DNA of 32,822 nucleotides from an uncultured Lachnospiraceae bacterium (GTDB taxonomy: Bacteria; Bacillota; Clostridia; Lachnospirales; Lachnospiraceae), in assembly GCA_910589385.1 (NCBI GenBank), contig CAJUTU010000038.1:1-32822 (forward strand), written 5' to 3'. The translations under genes and the position numbers were made by a program. Positions 7,751-15,414 of this stretch are shown here, in pieces (the first letter of the stretch is position 1; every line of letters begins with the position of its first letter). The notes under the pieces are model-generated. The model saw nothing but the letters and a program-made list of their open reading frames with translations, had not been told where the DNA came from and searched no databases.

Positions 7751-8926
7751 TTAGTCATAAAGGTTAGGAGCGATGTTGTCGTCTTCCATATTGTCCTTTG
7801 AATACCAGTAACCATCCATCGGAAGGTCAGATACGTCTTTTCCGTCAGCGATATCAGTCAATGTGTAGATACACTCATAACCCATCATCAATGGAGACTG
7901 TGTTACAGAACCGATAAACTGTCCGTTCATGATCGCTTCTTTCTGAGGTGTACCAGCGTCAAAACCTACGCCGATGATGCCTTCTGCCGGATCAGATGCC
8001 AGTTTGTTCAATGTCTGGTTCGCTGTGATAACGCCCTCAGCTGTTGTCTGGTTTGAACCAAAGATTGCGATCGTGTCATCTTTGGACATGATCTTCTGAG
8101 CCTCTGTAGAAGCCAAGTCTACTGTTGTCTGTGCAGGAACGCCTACTTCGATGATAACCTCTGCTTCGCTCTCAGCAACTGCGCCCTCTGTTGCGTTTAC
8201 ATAGAATTCGTTACCAACTACAGCAACTTTCTTGCCAGCATCTGTACAAAGCTCTAACATCTTGTCGATAAAGCCTTTTCCACGCTGCTGGATGTTCAAT
8301 GCTGTTGCATCCTGGTTAACTTCTCCGATCCTGACTTTCTTATCTGTTGTAGCTGCTTTTACTTTTTCCTCTATAACCGGGAACATATTCTCTGCTGCTA
8401 CAGCGCCTGCTGCTTCGTTGTCTGTTGCAACTGTTGCAAGTACGGAGCCTTCCGGAGCCTCGTCAACGCCTGTATCGAAACATACAACCGGGATTCCTGC
8501 TTCCAAAGCTTTCTGAAGAGAGTCAATAACAGAATTGGTATCACATGCTGCTAAGCCGATTCCGTCTGGTTTTTTCTGGATTGCATCATCAATCATCTGA
8601 ACCTGGTCAGCGATATCGGATTCATTCGCCGGCCCGTTGGAATTTGCTGTTACACCTAACTCGCCGCAAGCCTGCTCAATCCCCTGAACTGCTGCCTGCC
8701 AGTATGTAGACTGGAAACTCTTAACGATGATCTCGAAAGAATATCCCTTGTCACCGCCGCCTGAACTGTCGTCGCTGCCAGTATCAGCATCCTCTGTCGC
8801 TGCACCGCTGTCTGCCGTGCTTCCTGCATCGTCTGTGCCGGCATCGTTACCGCCGCCACCGCCGCATGCTGCCAGTGACATTACCATTGCCGCGCTAAGT
8901 AAAACAGCTAAAACCTTCTTTTTCAT
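7751..8926 (-). CDS. Sugar ABC transporter substrate-binding lipoprotein (RbsB-type)
   Basis: This 391-residue extracellular protein captures a sugar for the adjacent importer. It begins with a lipoprotein signal: basic MKKK, a hydrophobic stretch and lipobox LAAC with the acylated Cys at 21. A low-complexity Gly/Asp/Ser linker to about residue 60 tethers it to the membrane. The remainder is a type-I periplasmic binding fold of the ribose/galactose group (IDDAIQKKPDGIGLAACDTN, GIPVVCFDTG, IFGSNQTTAEGV, GVGFDAG). AAAGGAGG precedes the ATG. It sits between the second permease and the kinase. L-fucose is the inferred ligand from context; the sequence alone does not fix it. Confidence 0.93.
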   Translation of the reverse strand: MKKKVLAVLLSAAMVMSLAACGGGGGNDAGTDDAGSTADSGAATEDADTGSDDSSGGGDKGYSFEIIVKSFQSTYWQAAVQGIEQACGELGVTANSNGPANESDIADQVQMIDDAIQKKPDGIGLAACDTNSVIDSLQKALEAGIPVVCFDTGVDEAPEGSVLATVATDNEAAGAVAAENMFPVIEEKVKAATTDKKVRIGEVNQDATALNIQQRGKGFIDKMLELCTDAGKKVAVVGNEFYVNATEGAVAESEAEVIIEVGVPAQTTVDLASTEAQKIMSKDDTIAIFGSNQTTAEGVITANQTLNKLASDPAEGIIGVGFDAGTPQKEAIMNGQFIGSVTQSPLMMGYECIYTLTDIADGKDVSDLPMDGYWYSKDNMEDDNIAPNLYD

Positions 8927-9005
8927 TCTTTGTTCCTCCTTTAATGAATTTTATATATATATGAAGTTCTCTCCCGAACAACATATCCTCTTAAACCAAA
9001 TGATT

Positions 9006-9977
9006 CTATTTTTTCTTTTTCACTACATCAACCAATACCGCCGCGATCAGCACAATACCGGTGAAAATCTGCTGCCAGTTTGCCTGCAGGCCGATAAACG
9101 GGAGACCTACCTTCATCAGGCAGATTACAAGTACTCCAAGGAAAGATCCTAAGATGGTGCCCACGCCGCCTGATGCGGAGACGCCGCCTACAATTGCCCC
9201 GCCGATCGCATCCAGCTCGAACCCTGCTCCTGACCCCGGATAGATCGTTGCGTATGTCGCAGCATATGCCACGCCTGCCATACCGGCAAATACCCCGGAG
9301 ATCATGTATGCCATCATATGATAAAATTTCACATTCACACCGGCAAGCCTTGTAGCCTCTTTGTTACTTCCGATTGCAATGATGTAACGCCCTACCCTTG
9401 TATGGTCTAATACAAAAGACATAAGAACCACCAGGATTACCATAAAGACGATCCCGATCGGTATAACTGTTCCGCCTGCATTGATGAACTTAAAAATCTT
9501 TCTGAATGCGCCCTGTTCTGAAATCGCTGATGGCCATGATACGCCAAAACCACCGCAAAGCGCGGGCCCCAGACCACGTGTGATCATACAGGTACAAAGC
9601 GTTGCCAGAAACGGCGGCAGATCCATGACCGCTACCAATACGCCGTTAAATACTCCGATCAACAGGCCGACTCCAATACATGCCAGGATTCCGACTCCTA
9701 CCGGCACGCCCTTATGGATTACCAGATATCCGCCGATCAGTGCATAAGAAACCAGCCCTGTCCCGATGGAAAGATCCACGCCGCCTGTAATCAACGGGAA
9801 CGTAACGCCTAACGCCATCAATGTAATGTAATACGAATTATCCAACACACTTACCAAAGTCGGATATGTCCTGAAAGTGGGGCTAAGAATACTGAACAGG
9901 ATAACCATTACGATAATGATTCCCAATACCATGGCCTCTCGCCCTTTTAATTTACCAAAAGCCTTTTTATTTGCCAT
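9006..9977 (-). CDS. Sugar ABC transporter permease (RbsC-type), second of two
   Basis: This 323-residue integral membrane protein belongs to the branched-chain/ribose permease family and should have about eight to ten transmembrane helices. A short cytosolic lysine-rich N-terminus is followed by hydrophobic segments. The family motifs LMALGVTFPLITGGVDLSIGTG and the coupling region TRLAGVNVKFYHMMAYMISG, followed by AIGGAIVGGVSASGGVGT, are clear. GAGGAGGGGGAAG precedes the ATG. It is 15 bp downstream of the ATPase gene. A different permease gene lies upstream of the ATPase, so the channel is probably a heterodimer. Confidence 0.93.
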   Translation of the reverse strand: MANKKAFGKLKGREAMVLGIIIVMVILFSILSPTFRTYPTLVSVLDNSYYITLMALGVTFPLITGGVDLSIGTGLVSYALIGGYLVIHKGVPVGVGILACIGVGLLIGVFNGVLVAVMDLPPFLATLCTCMITRGLGPALCGGFGVSWPSAISEQGAFRKIFKFINAGGTVIPIGIVFMVILVVLMSFVLDHTRVGRYIIAIGSNKEATRLAGVNVKFYHMMAYMISGVFAGMAGVAYAATYATIYPGSGAGFELDAIGGAIVGGVSASGGVGTILGSFLGVLVICLMKVGLPFIGLQANWQQIFTGIVLIAAVLVDVVKKKK

Positions 9978-9992
9978 CTTCTTCCCCCTCCT

Positions 9993-11489
9993 CTATTCAA
10001 TCTCTCTTGTTGCAAGATTCATAATCGTTTCCTGTTTTGCCTCGGAAATATCAAGTTCGCCTGTCTTCTTTCCTTCACACATAACAACCACGCGGTCGCT
10101 CATACGCAGGATTTCTGTCATTTCCGAAGAAATCATGATAATGGATTTTCCTTCTGCAACAAGTTTATTCATCAGCTTGTAAATCTCGTTCTTGGCGCCA
10201 ACGTCAATACCTCTAGTCGGTTCGTCAAAGATGAGGATGTCACTGTTCCGTGTCAGCCATTTTGCGATAACTACTTTCTGCTGGTTACCACCGGACAGAT
10301 TGACAACAAGCTGATCCACATCAGGGGTCTTCGTCGCAAGAGCCTCTACATACTGTTCAGCAGTTTCTTTTTCTTTCTTCTTATTGATAAAGATACCGCT
10401 CATAAAGTCTTTCATCGAAGCCATTGTCGTATTCTCAGCGACCGTCTTCTGTACGACGATACCATATCTCTTCCTGTCCTCTGAAAGGTAGCCGATACCG
10501 CAGTTTACTGCATCCTGCGGATTGTTGATGGTTACTTTGCTGCCGTTTACATAGATATCTCCGCTTTCTTTCGGGTCAGCGCCGAACAACGCCCTTGCCG
10601 TCTCTGTACGTCCTGCGCCCATCAGTCCCGAGAAACCAAGGATCTCGCCCTTGCGGAGCTCAAAGCTTACATCCTGCACCATCCTTCCAGCATTCAAATG
10701 TTCTACTTTCAAAACAACCGGCGCATCTTTCGGAACCGCGCTTTCTGTCTTCGGATCTTCATAAATGACACGTCCAACCATCATGTTAATGATATCTTCC
10801 TTCGTACACTTCTCTGTGATCAAAGTTCCTACATAAGTACCGTCACGCATGACTGTTACACGGTCAGTGATGACTTTGATCTCATCCATACGGTGGGAAA
10901 TATATACCATGGCAATGTCTTTTTTCTTCAAGTCACGGATGATCTTGAACATCTCTTCAATCTCGGATTCCGTAAGCGCTGCAGAAGGCTCGTCGAAAAT
11001 GATAACCTTAGCGTCAAAGGAAACCGCCTTGGCAATCTCACACATCTGCTGCTTGCCGACTGTCAGATTTGACATCTGCTCTTTCGGATCAATGGAAACA
11101 TTCAATCTGTCGAAAAGCTTTTTCGCTTCCTCATTCATCTTCTTGTCGTCAATCCGGATCCCCTTTTTGAACTCCCTGCCGATAAACAGGTTCTGAGCAA
11201 CCGTCAGATGCCCCAGCATATTTAATTCCTGATGTACGATTACAATTCCTGCATCCTGGGCTTCTCTCGTATTTTTAAACTCAACCTCTTTACCTTCATA
11301 TGTAATAGTACCTGAATCCTTTTTATAGATACCTGTCAGTACTTTCATCAACGTGGATTTTCCAGCGCCGTTTTCGCCCATCAGCGCGAGAACTTCACCT
11401 TTTCTCACCTCTAAATCTACATGATCCAGCGCATGGACGCCGGGAAAAGACTTATCAATACCCTTCATCGTTAAAATAATATCGCCCAT
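9993..11489 (-). CDS. Sugar ABC transporter double ATP-binding protein (RbsA-type)
   Basis: This 498-residue cytosolic protein has the tandem nucleotide-binding domains typical of monosaccharide importers. The N-terminal domain has Walker A GENGAGKST near residue 38, signature LTVGKQQMCEIAKA, Walker B VIIFDEPSAAL and switch His in YISHRMDEI. The C-terminal domain has the usual degenerate P-loop GLMGAGRTET, signature LSGGNQQKV and ILIFDEPTRGIDVGAK. Length and order match RbsA/MglA/XylG. AGGAGAGG precedes the ATG. It lies between the two permease genes with gaps of 15 and 30 bp and energises fucose (inferred) uptake. Confidence 0.95.
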   Translation of the reverse strand: MGDIILTMKGIDKSFPGVHALDHVDLEVRKGEVLALMGENGAGKSTLMKVLTGIYKKDSGTITYEGKEVEFKNTREAQDAGIVIVHQELNMLGHLTVAQNLFIGREFKKGIRIDDKKMNEEAKKLFDRLNVSIDPKEQMSNLTVGKQQMCEIAKAVSFDAKVIIFDEPSAALTESEIEEMFKIIRDLKKKDIAMVYISHRMDEIKVITDRVTVMRDGTYVGTLITEKCTKEDIINMMVGRVIYEDPKTESAVPKDAPVVLKVEHLNAGRMVQDVSFELRKGEILGFSGLMGAGRTETARALFGADPKESGDIYVNGSKVTINNPQDAVNCGIGYLSEDRKRYGIVVQKTVAENTTMASMKDFMSGIFINKKKEKETAEQYVEALATKTPDVDQLVVNLSGGNQQKVVIAKWLTRNSDILIFDEPTRGIDVGAKNEIYKLMNKLVAEGKSIIMISSEMTEILRMSDRVVVMCEGKKTGELDISEAKQETIMNLATREIE

Positions 11490-11519
11490 CTTCTCACCTC
11501 TCCTTTCTCTACATTATCA

Positions 11520-12500
11520 CTAATTCTTCCTGCGTCTTGCGGAAACATCCGAATAAACTGCCGCAATAACAATCAAACCAGTAATAATATACTGATACTC
11601 TTTTGTAAATCCCAGCGCAAGAATACCTTGCTGTAAAAGAGAAATGATAATTACACCAATCACGGTGCCGCTGATAGATGCAAGCCCGCCGGCCATAGAC
11701 GTACCGCCCATTACGCATCCTGCGATTGCTTCATTATTATACTGATCACCATATCCAGGCTGTACTGTCGTGTATGCGGCTACAAAGAAGATTGAAGCGA
11801 TACCGACCAAAGTCCCGCAGATGATATACGCCAGCATTTTCCATCTCTTTACATTCACACCGGAAAGCCGGACTGCTTCTTCATTGCTCCCCAGACAGAG
11901 TATGTAACGTCCCCATTTTGTCTTATTCAATACGACCGCGCAGACCACGGACACTGCCAAAAAGATAATAAGGCCGATCGGGATCCCGTTCATGCTCACA
12001 AAGTTCCGATACCAGCCGTCTGCCGTTGATGACTGCGGCCAGCTCACGGACTGCGTCTTTGTAAATACGGCCGCAATCCCCTTTGCAATATTCATACTCG
12101 CCATAGATACGATAAACGGCGGCACCTTCCAGTATGCAACCAGATAGCCGTTAAAAACTCCAAATACCACGCCGATCAAAACACTCATCACCAGGCTGAT
12201 CGCCATCGGGACGCCGTATGATGTCAGGCAGTAGCCGGAAACCAGGGAACAGCAGAACATTACAGGACCGATTGAGAAATCAATCCCCCCCGTAGCAATA
12301 ACAAATGTTACGCCCAAGGAAAGAAATCCCAAAAAGTATACATAGTTCAACGTATTGGAGATACGTGAAAACCCGAAAAAACTTCCGCCCGTAAGAACCC
12401 CAAATGCCAGATACATCAGCAGCAACACGAAGATCAGGACAATTCTGTTAAATCCCACCTTCTTTACAAATGCATTTTGTTTGATTTTCTCCACTTTCAT
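11520..12500 (-). CDS. Sugar ABC transporter permease (RbsC-type), first gene of the fucose operon
   Basis: This 326-residue multi-spanning membrane protein is of the ribose/xylose permease family. ATG at 12500 (MKVEKIKQNAF) is chosen because TGGAGGAGGA immediately precedes it; the longer frame upstream adds a 32-residue Arg/Gly-rich stretch unlike the family. Motifs include FLSLGVTFVIATGGIDFSIGP, AVRLSGVNVKRWKMLAYIICG and AIAGCVMGGTSMAGGLAS. It shares fold and motifs with the second permease but is clearly diverged. It opens the importer-enzyme operon, about 200 nt downstream of the predicted transcription start. Confidence 0.92.
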   Translation of the reverse strand: MKVEKIKQNAFVKKVGFNRIVLIFVLLLMYLAFGVLTGGSFFGFSRISNTLNYVYFLGFLSLGVTFVIATGGIDFSIGPVMFCCSLVSGYCLTSYGVPMAISLVMSVLIGVVFGVFNGYLVAYWKVPPFIVSMASMNIAKGIAAVFTKTQSVSWPQSSTADGWYRNFVSMNGIPIGLIIFLAVSVVCAVVLNKTKWGRYILCLGSNEEAVRLSGVNVKRWKMLAYIICGTLVGIASIFFVAAYTTVQPGYGDQYNNEAIAGCVMGGTSMAGGLASISGTVIGVIIISLLQQGILALGFTKEYQYIITGLIVIAAVYSDVSARRRKN

Positions 12501-12564
12501 TCCTCCTCCATAAGCTTTTCCAGAGCACCCTCCTCTGCTATAAAGCTTTCGGAGAATTCCCCTT

Positions 12565-12578
12565 CGAAACACGTTTCG
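12565..12578. promoter_or_regulatory. Operator-like palindrome in the fucose operon leader
   Basis: CGAAAC and GTTTCG arms are separated by AC, the same arms as the perfect operator at 3604 with two extra bases at the centre. It lies in the transcribed leader, 65 bp before the first permease gene. The spacer difference may weaken binding. Confidence 0.55.
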
Positions 12579-12611
12579 TCTTCCCGCAAGGAACATATGC
12601 GTTAAAATGAA

Positions 12612-12623
12612 CGTAACGTTTCG
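12612..12623. promoter_or_regulatory. Operator-like palindrome in the fucose operon leader
   Basis: CGTAACGTTTCG differs at one base from the perfect palindrome at 3604. It lies about 80 bp downstream of the predicted transcription start, suitable for a roadblock or for looping to the upstream site. Confidence 0.6.
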
Positions 12624-12637
12624 CTCATCCTCATTTT

Positions 12638-12667
12638 AAAAATCCCTCTTGGATTTTAGGGATTTTT
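12638..12667 (-). other. Leader hairpin with A/T-flanked stem
   Basis: AAAAATCCCT and AGGGATTTTT form a 10-bp inverted repeat around a 10-nt loop in the untranslated leader, between the promoter and the two downstream operator copies. On the minus strand the second arm ends in a run of five T, so it could act as an attenuator-like terminator, though the stem has only three G-C pairs. Confidence 0.4.
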
Positions 12668-12705
12668 CATATACTCTGACACGGGTTCCTGTTTCTATAG
12701 TGCAT

Positions 12706-12734
12706 ATTGTACCATTACATACGCATTAAGTCAA
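12706..12734 (-). promoter_or_regulatory. Sigma-A-type promoter of the fucose transport and catabolism operon
   Basis: The minus strand shows -35 TTGACT (12734-12729), a 17-bp spacer and -10 TACAAT (12711-12706). The start would be near 12699, leaving a leader of about 200 nt. The gene-free stretch 12501-12958 is accounted for by this promoter, three operator-like palindromes, the leader hairpin, a terminator-like hairpin and a gene remnant. Confidence 0.82.
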
Positions 12735-12786
12735 CATGTTTTCGGAATATTTTCCTATTCTCATATTTTGTGGGAATTTTACGAAA

Positions 12787-12798
12787 CGAACCGTTTCG
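12787..12798. promoter_or_regulatory. Upstream operator of the fucose operon
   Basis: CGAACCGTTTCG differs at one base from the perfect operator at 3604. It can also be read as 7-bp arms CGAAACG (12782-12788) and CGTTTCG (12792-12798). It lies about 50 bp upstream of the -35 box, a position suited to looping with the two leader sites. Confidence 0.6.
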
Positions 12799-12843
12799 CT
12801 TTGATAAAAAAATAACAGTAGAAAACCGTTATTTTTGCGGCAC

Positions 12844-12892
12844 AAAGGGCTGTTACACCGAATTTTTCTAATTTCTGGTGTAACAGCCCTTT
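12844..12892 (-). terminator. 16-bp perfect hairpin after the GH78 gene
   Basis: AAAGGGCTGTTACACC (12844-12859) and GGTGTAACAGCCCTTT (12877-12892) pair perfectly around a 17-nt AT-rich loop. It lies 66 bp past the GH78 stop and separates that gene from the fucose promoter. The T-run after the stem is short (TTTG), so it may be a weak terminator or a transcript-end stabiliser. Confidence 0.6.
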
Positions 12893-12901
12893 ATCTATTT
12901 T

Positions 12902-12949
12902 TCAGGTACGGACAATCACCTGATTTTCTTCTGGATGCAGCAAGTCCAT
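12902..12949 (-). pseudogene. Degenerate second copy of the GH78 3' tail
   Basis: On the minus strand a short frame encodes MDLLHPEENQVIVRT and a stop. It resembles the true C-terminus of the neighbouring GH78 protein (DLKSGGKQVVVYA), and both copies run into the same 13 bases across the stop. The copies lie 57 bp apart, so this looks like a drifted tandem duplication, or the relic of another related glycosidase gene. Confidence 0.45.
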
Positions 12950-12958
12950 GTCTATTTT

Positions 12959-15247
12959 TCAGGCATAGACGACAACCTGCTTTCCTCCTGACTTCAAATC
13001 AGAGACGTCCACTTCCTTCTCCACGCCTTCCGGCACCTCTGTTTCCAGCAGGATCTGCTCCTTTGTCTCTTTGACATGCACTTTGATCAGCCCCTGCACG
13101 GATTGGTAGGAACAGGTAAATTCATGCATACTCTCCGGCAGATATGGGCGGATCCTTACTTTGGCAAATCCTGGCTTCTCAGGAATAATACCGGCAATCC
13201 CGTTATAATACCACTCAATGATATGCCCCATCATATCATGGCAGTGGCTTCTCGGATTGGTTTCCCAATACTCTCCCAGCGTAGTCTCTCCATCCAGAAT
13301 AAATGCATAATAACTGGGATGTTCTTTTCTAAGGATAAAACGGCTGACCAGCTCATTCATCCCGTAGAGCCTTGCGCACTGGATGATATAGGGCAGCCCC
13401 ACTTCTCCGGCGGTAAACGAGCCTTCCTTTTCCAAGGTAAAGCGCAGGGCTTTGACCACATCCTCTTTTCTGTCTTCCGGCACCATATTCCAGAACAGAG
13501 GCAGCGCCTGTGCCGCCTGGGTCAGGAACACATCTTCCGGATGGTCATAGCAGCGGTAACACCAAAAGCCTTCCTCCGGATGTTGTACCATCAGCTTCTC
13601 ATTATAATTCCGCCTGATCTTCTCCGCCGTTTTCAACAGAAGCTCCTGATCCTCTGCTTTTCCCAGAACCTTTGAAAATTCTGCCAGGCAGACAGCATCC
13701 GCATAGAGAAAGGCAGTCTCGATATTTTCACGGGCCAGCTCATTCTTTGGATTTCCCCAGTCGCCAAGCCCATGGTTGATAAAACCCTCTTCATTCTGCC
13801 TCGTCAGCAAATGACGGAAATAGCACATCCCTGCTTCATAATTTTCTTCTATGATCTTTACGTCTCCATAGAACTGATAGTGCCAGTAGGTTCCCAGAAT
13901 ACAGGTGCTGCCCCAGGGGATGATATCATAAAAACTCCCCATTCCCGGCACTGGGAGCACATTCGGGATGTAGCAGGGGCATTGGGAGGGCATCAGTCCG
14001 TCTCCAGGATAGACTTTTTCCCCGGCATAGTCCAAAAAATAATCCTCTTTCGTATGCTGTGCATAGCGCATATCCTGTAAAAATTTTTCCCAGAGTTTCC
14101 TTCCGTCTTTCATATAAAAAATGGAGCCTGCCATCAGATGATTTGGTTCCTGCCATGCAAAACGTTCGATCGTCGGGCAGTCCGTATGCACGCCCACCAT
14201 ATTGGCCTCCACGGTTTTTTCAATCATATCGTATATCTGGTTGTAGCGCTCGTCATCACAGGAAAATGTCCCGTCTGTCTTGTGCGCGCTGGTGACTGCA
14301 TGTGCGGACATATTCTGGATCTCGACAGAGTTTCCTTTCTCCACTCCGACAAACCGCCCTGCAAAATAAGTAAAGGTCATCCGGCATTTTTCCCATATAT
14401 CATCTTTGCCGATGATATATGTAATACAGGAATCTACGGTGACCCAGTTTTTTGCCACCTGGTCCACGTCGCCGTCTTCCCCCAGTTTTTCGGCAGGATA
14501 AATCCGAATCTCGTCTCCTGCCTTTCCCTTCGCTTCAAACTCCAGAATACCGGACATATTCTGGCCAAAATCATAGATATCTCTTTCCTTTACATGATGA
14601 AAGAACTTTCCTTCATAAGATTTTACCACTTTGATCGGCGGCATGGCCTGTTCCTTCCTATCCGCTTTTGGAATCTCTTCTTCCGGCACATAAGACGCCT
14701 GCTGCCATGCGCTGTCATCAAATCCGGTCTCGCTCCAGCCCGGCTGAGATCTCCTGCCGTCTATGGTTTCCGAACCGTAGACATTGCTCATCACAACGGG
14801 GTGCTCTTTCACTTTGAAACTGTCATCGGCACTAAACACTTCTTCAGCTCCGTCCTCATATTCCACATGCAGTTCCATTGCGAAGATCAAACAAGAGCCA
14901 TAGGGTTTATAAGGATTGGGATTCGGCGGCATAAATGCCGGAAAAGTAAAGGTATAGTGTTCGTCACATTTGATATACCAGCCGTTTCCTACTTCTGCGC
15001 CGATCACATTTTTTCCGGCCTGTAAGAGATCCGTTACGTCAAAGGACACATATAAGATCAATTTCCTGTAATCCGTCCATGCCGGATCCAGTTCATGGTC
15101 GCCCACTTTCTTTCCATTGATATAGAAATTGAACTGACCCAGGCCGCAGACTTTTGCCGTGGCTTTTTTTACTTCTTTTTCAATCACGATTTCTTTTCTT
15201 GCATAAAATGGTTTCGCCGTCTGATTTGTGATCCACTTTTCAAACAT
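12959..15247 (-). CDS. GH78-family alpha-L-rhamnosidase-like glycoside hydrolase
   Basis: This 762-residue protein begins at ATG 15247 (MFEKWITNQTAKPFYARKE), nine bases after AGGAGG; the open frame upstream adds 45 unrelated residues. An N-terminal beta-sandwich region (GQFNFYINGKKVGDHELDPAWTDYRK, YDVTDLL-like segment) precedes an (alpha/alpha)6 catalytic region with DCPTIERFAWQEPNHL, where GH78 enzymes place the general acid Glu. Further motifs are GDWGNP, GEVGLPY and GETTLGEYWETNPRSHCHDMMGH. There is no signal peptide, so it should act in the cytosol on imported oligosaccharides or glycosides. Only a weak promoter is visible upstream; it may be read through from the glycan operon. Removal of terminal L-rhamnose is the family activity, but the precise substrate is unknown. 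Confidence 0.85.
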   Translation of the reverse strand: MFEKWITNQTAKPFYARKEIVIEKEVKKATAKVCGLGQFNFYINGKKVGDHELDPAWTDYRKLILYVSFDVTDLLQAGKNVIGAEVGNGWYIKCDEHYTFTFPAFMPPNPNPYKPYGSCLIFAMELHVEYEDGAEEVFSADDSFKVKEHPVVMSNVYGSETIDGRRSQPGWSETGFDDSAWQQASYVPEEEIPKADRKEQAMPPIKVVKSYEGKFFHHVKERDIYDFGQNMSGILEFEAKGKAGDEIRIYPAEKLGEDGDVDQVAKNWVTVDSCITYIIGKDDIWEKCRMTFTYFAGRFVGVEKGNSVEIQNMSAHAVTSAHKTDGTFSCDDERYNQIYDMIEKTVEANMVGVHTDCPTIERFAWQEPNHLMAGSIFYMKDGRKLWEKFLQDMRYAQHTKEDYFLDYAGEKVYPGDGLMPSQCPCYIPNVLPVPGMGSFYDIIPWGSTCILGTYWHYQFYGDVKIIEENYEAGMCYFRHLLTRQNEEGFINHGLGDWGNPKNELARENIETAFLYADAVCLAEFSKVLGKAEDQELLLKTAEKIRRNYNEKLMVQHPEEGFWCYRCYDHPEDVFLTQAAQALPLFWNMVPEDRKEDVVKALRFTLEKEGSFTAGEVGLPYIIQCARLYGMNELVSRFILRKEHPSYYAFILDGETTLGEYWETNPRSHCHDMMGHIIEWYYNGIAGIIPEKPGFAKVRIRPYLPESMHEFTCSYQSVQGLIKVHVKETKEQILLETEVPEGVEKEVDVSDLKSGGKQVVVYA

Positions 15248-15278
15248 ATTTCCAGCCCTCCTGTTTTTACATGGATAC

Positions 15279-15307
15279 ATTATAATCTTTTTGGAGGCAT
15301 CTGAACA
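15279..15307 (-). promoter_or_regulatory. Weak candidate promoter of the GH78 gene
   Basis: A consensus -10 TATAAT (15284-15279) lies 17 bp after a poor -35 TGTTCA (15307-15302). The start would be about 25 nt before the GH78 start codon. Only the -10 box is convincing. Confidence 0.35.
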
Positions 15308-15414
15308 GATTCTAATATGACATTTCATGAGTGGGATTCTGACATTTTTGATGGTATATTTTTTCCAATGCGGCCTTTGCAAAAGAATAATATTCCACCA
15401 GTGTCATACATTAC

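Noticed and set aside
7666..7815. A 50-residue N-terminal extension of the fuculokinase
   Set aside because: It runs through a perfect hairpin and the end of the binding-protein gene. The kinase motif and a strong AGAGGAGG site place the start at GTG 7665.
15248..15414. A short minus-strand frame of about 30 codons between the GH78 gene and the DegT-like gene, considered as a regulator remnant
   Set aside because: No recognisable motif and no ribosome site; the reading frame is interrupted on both sides.
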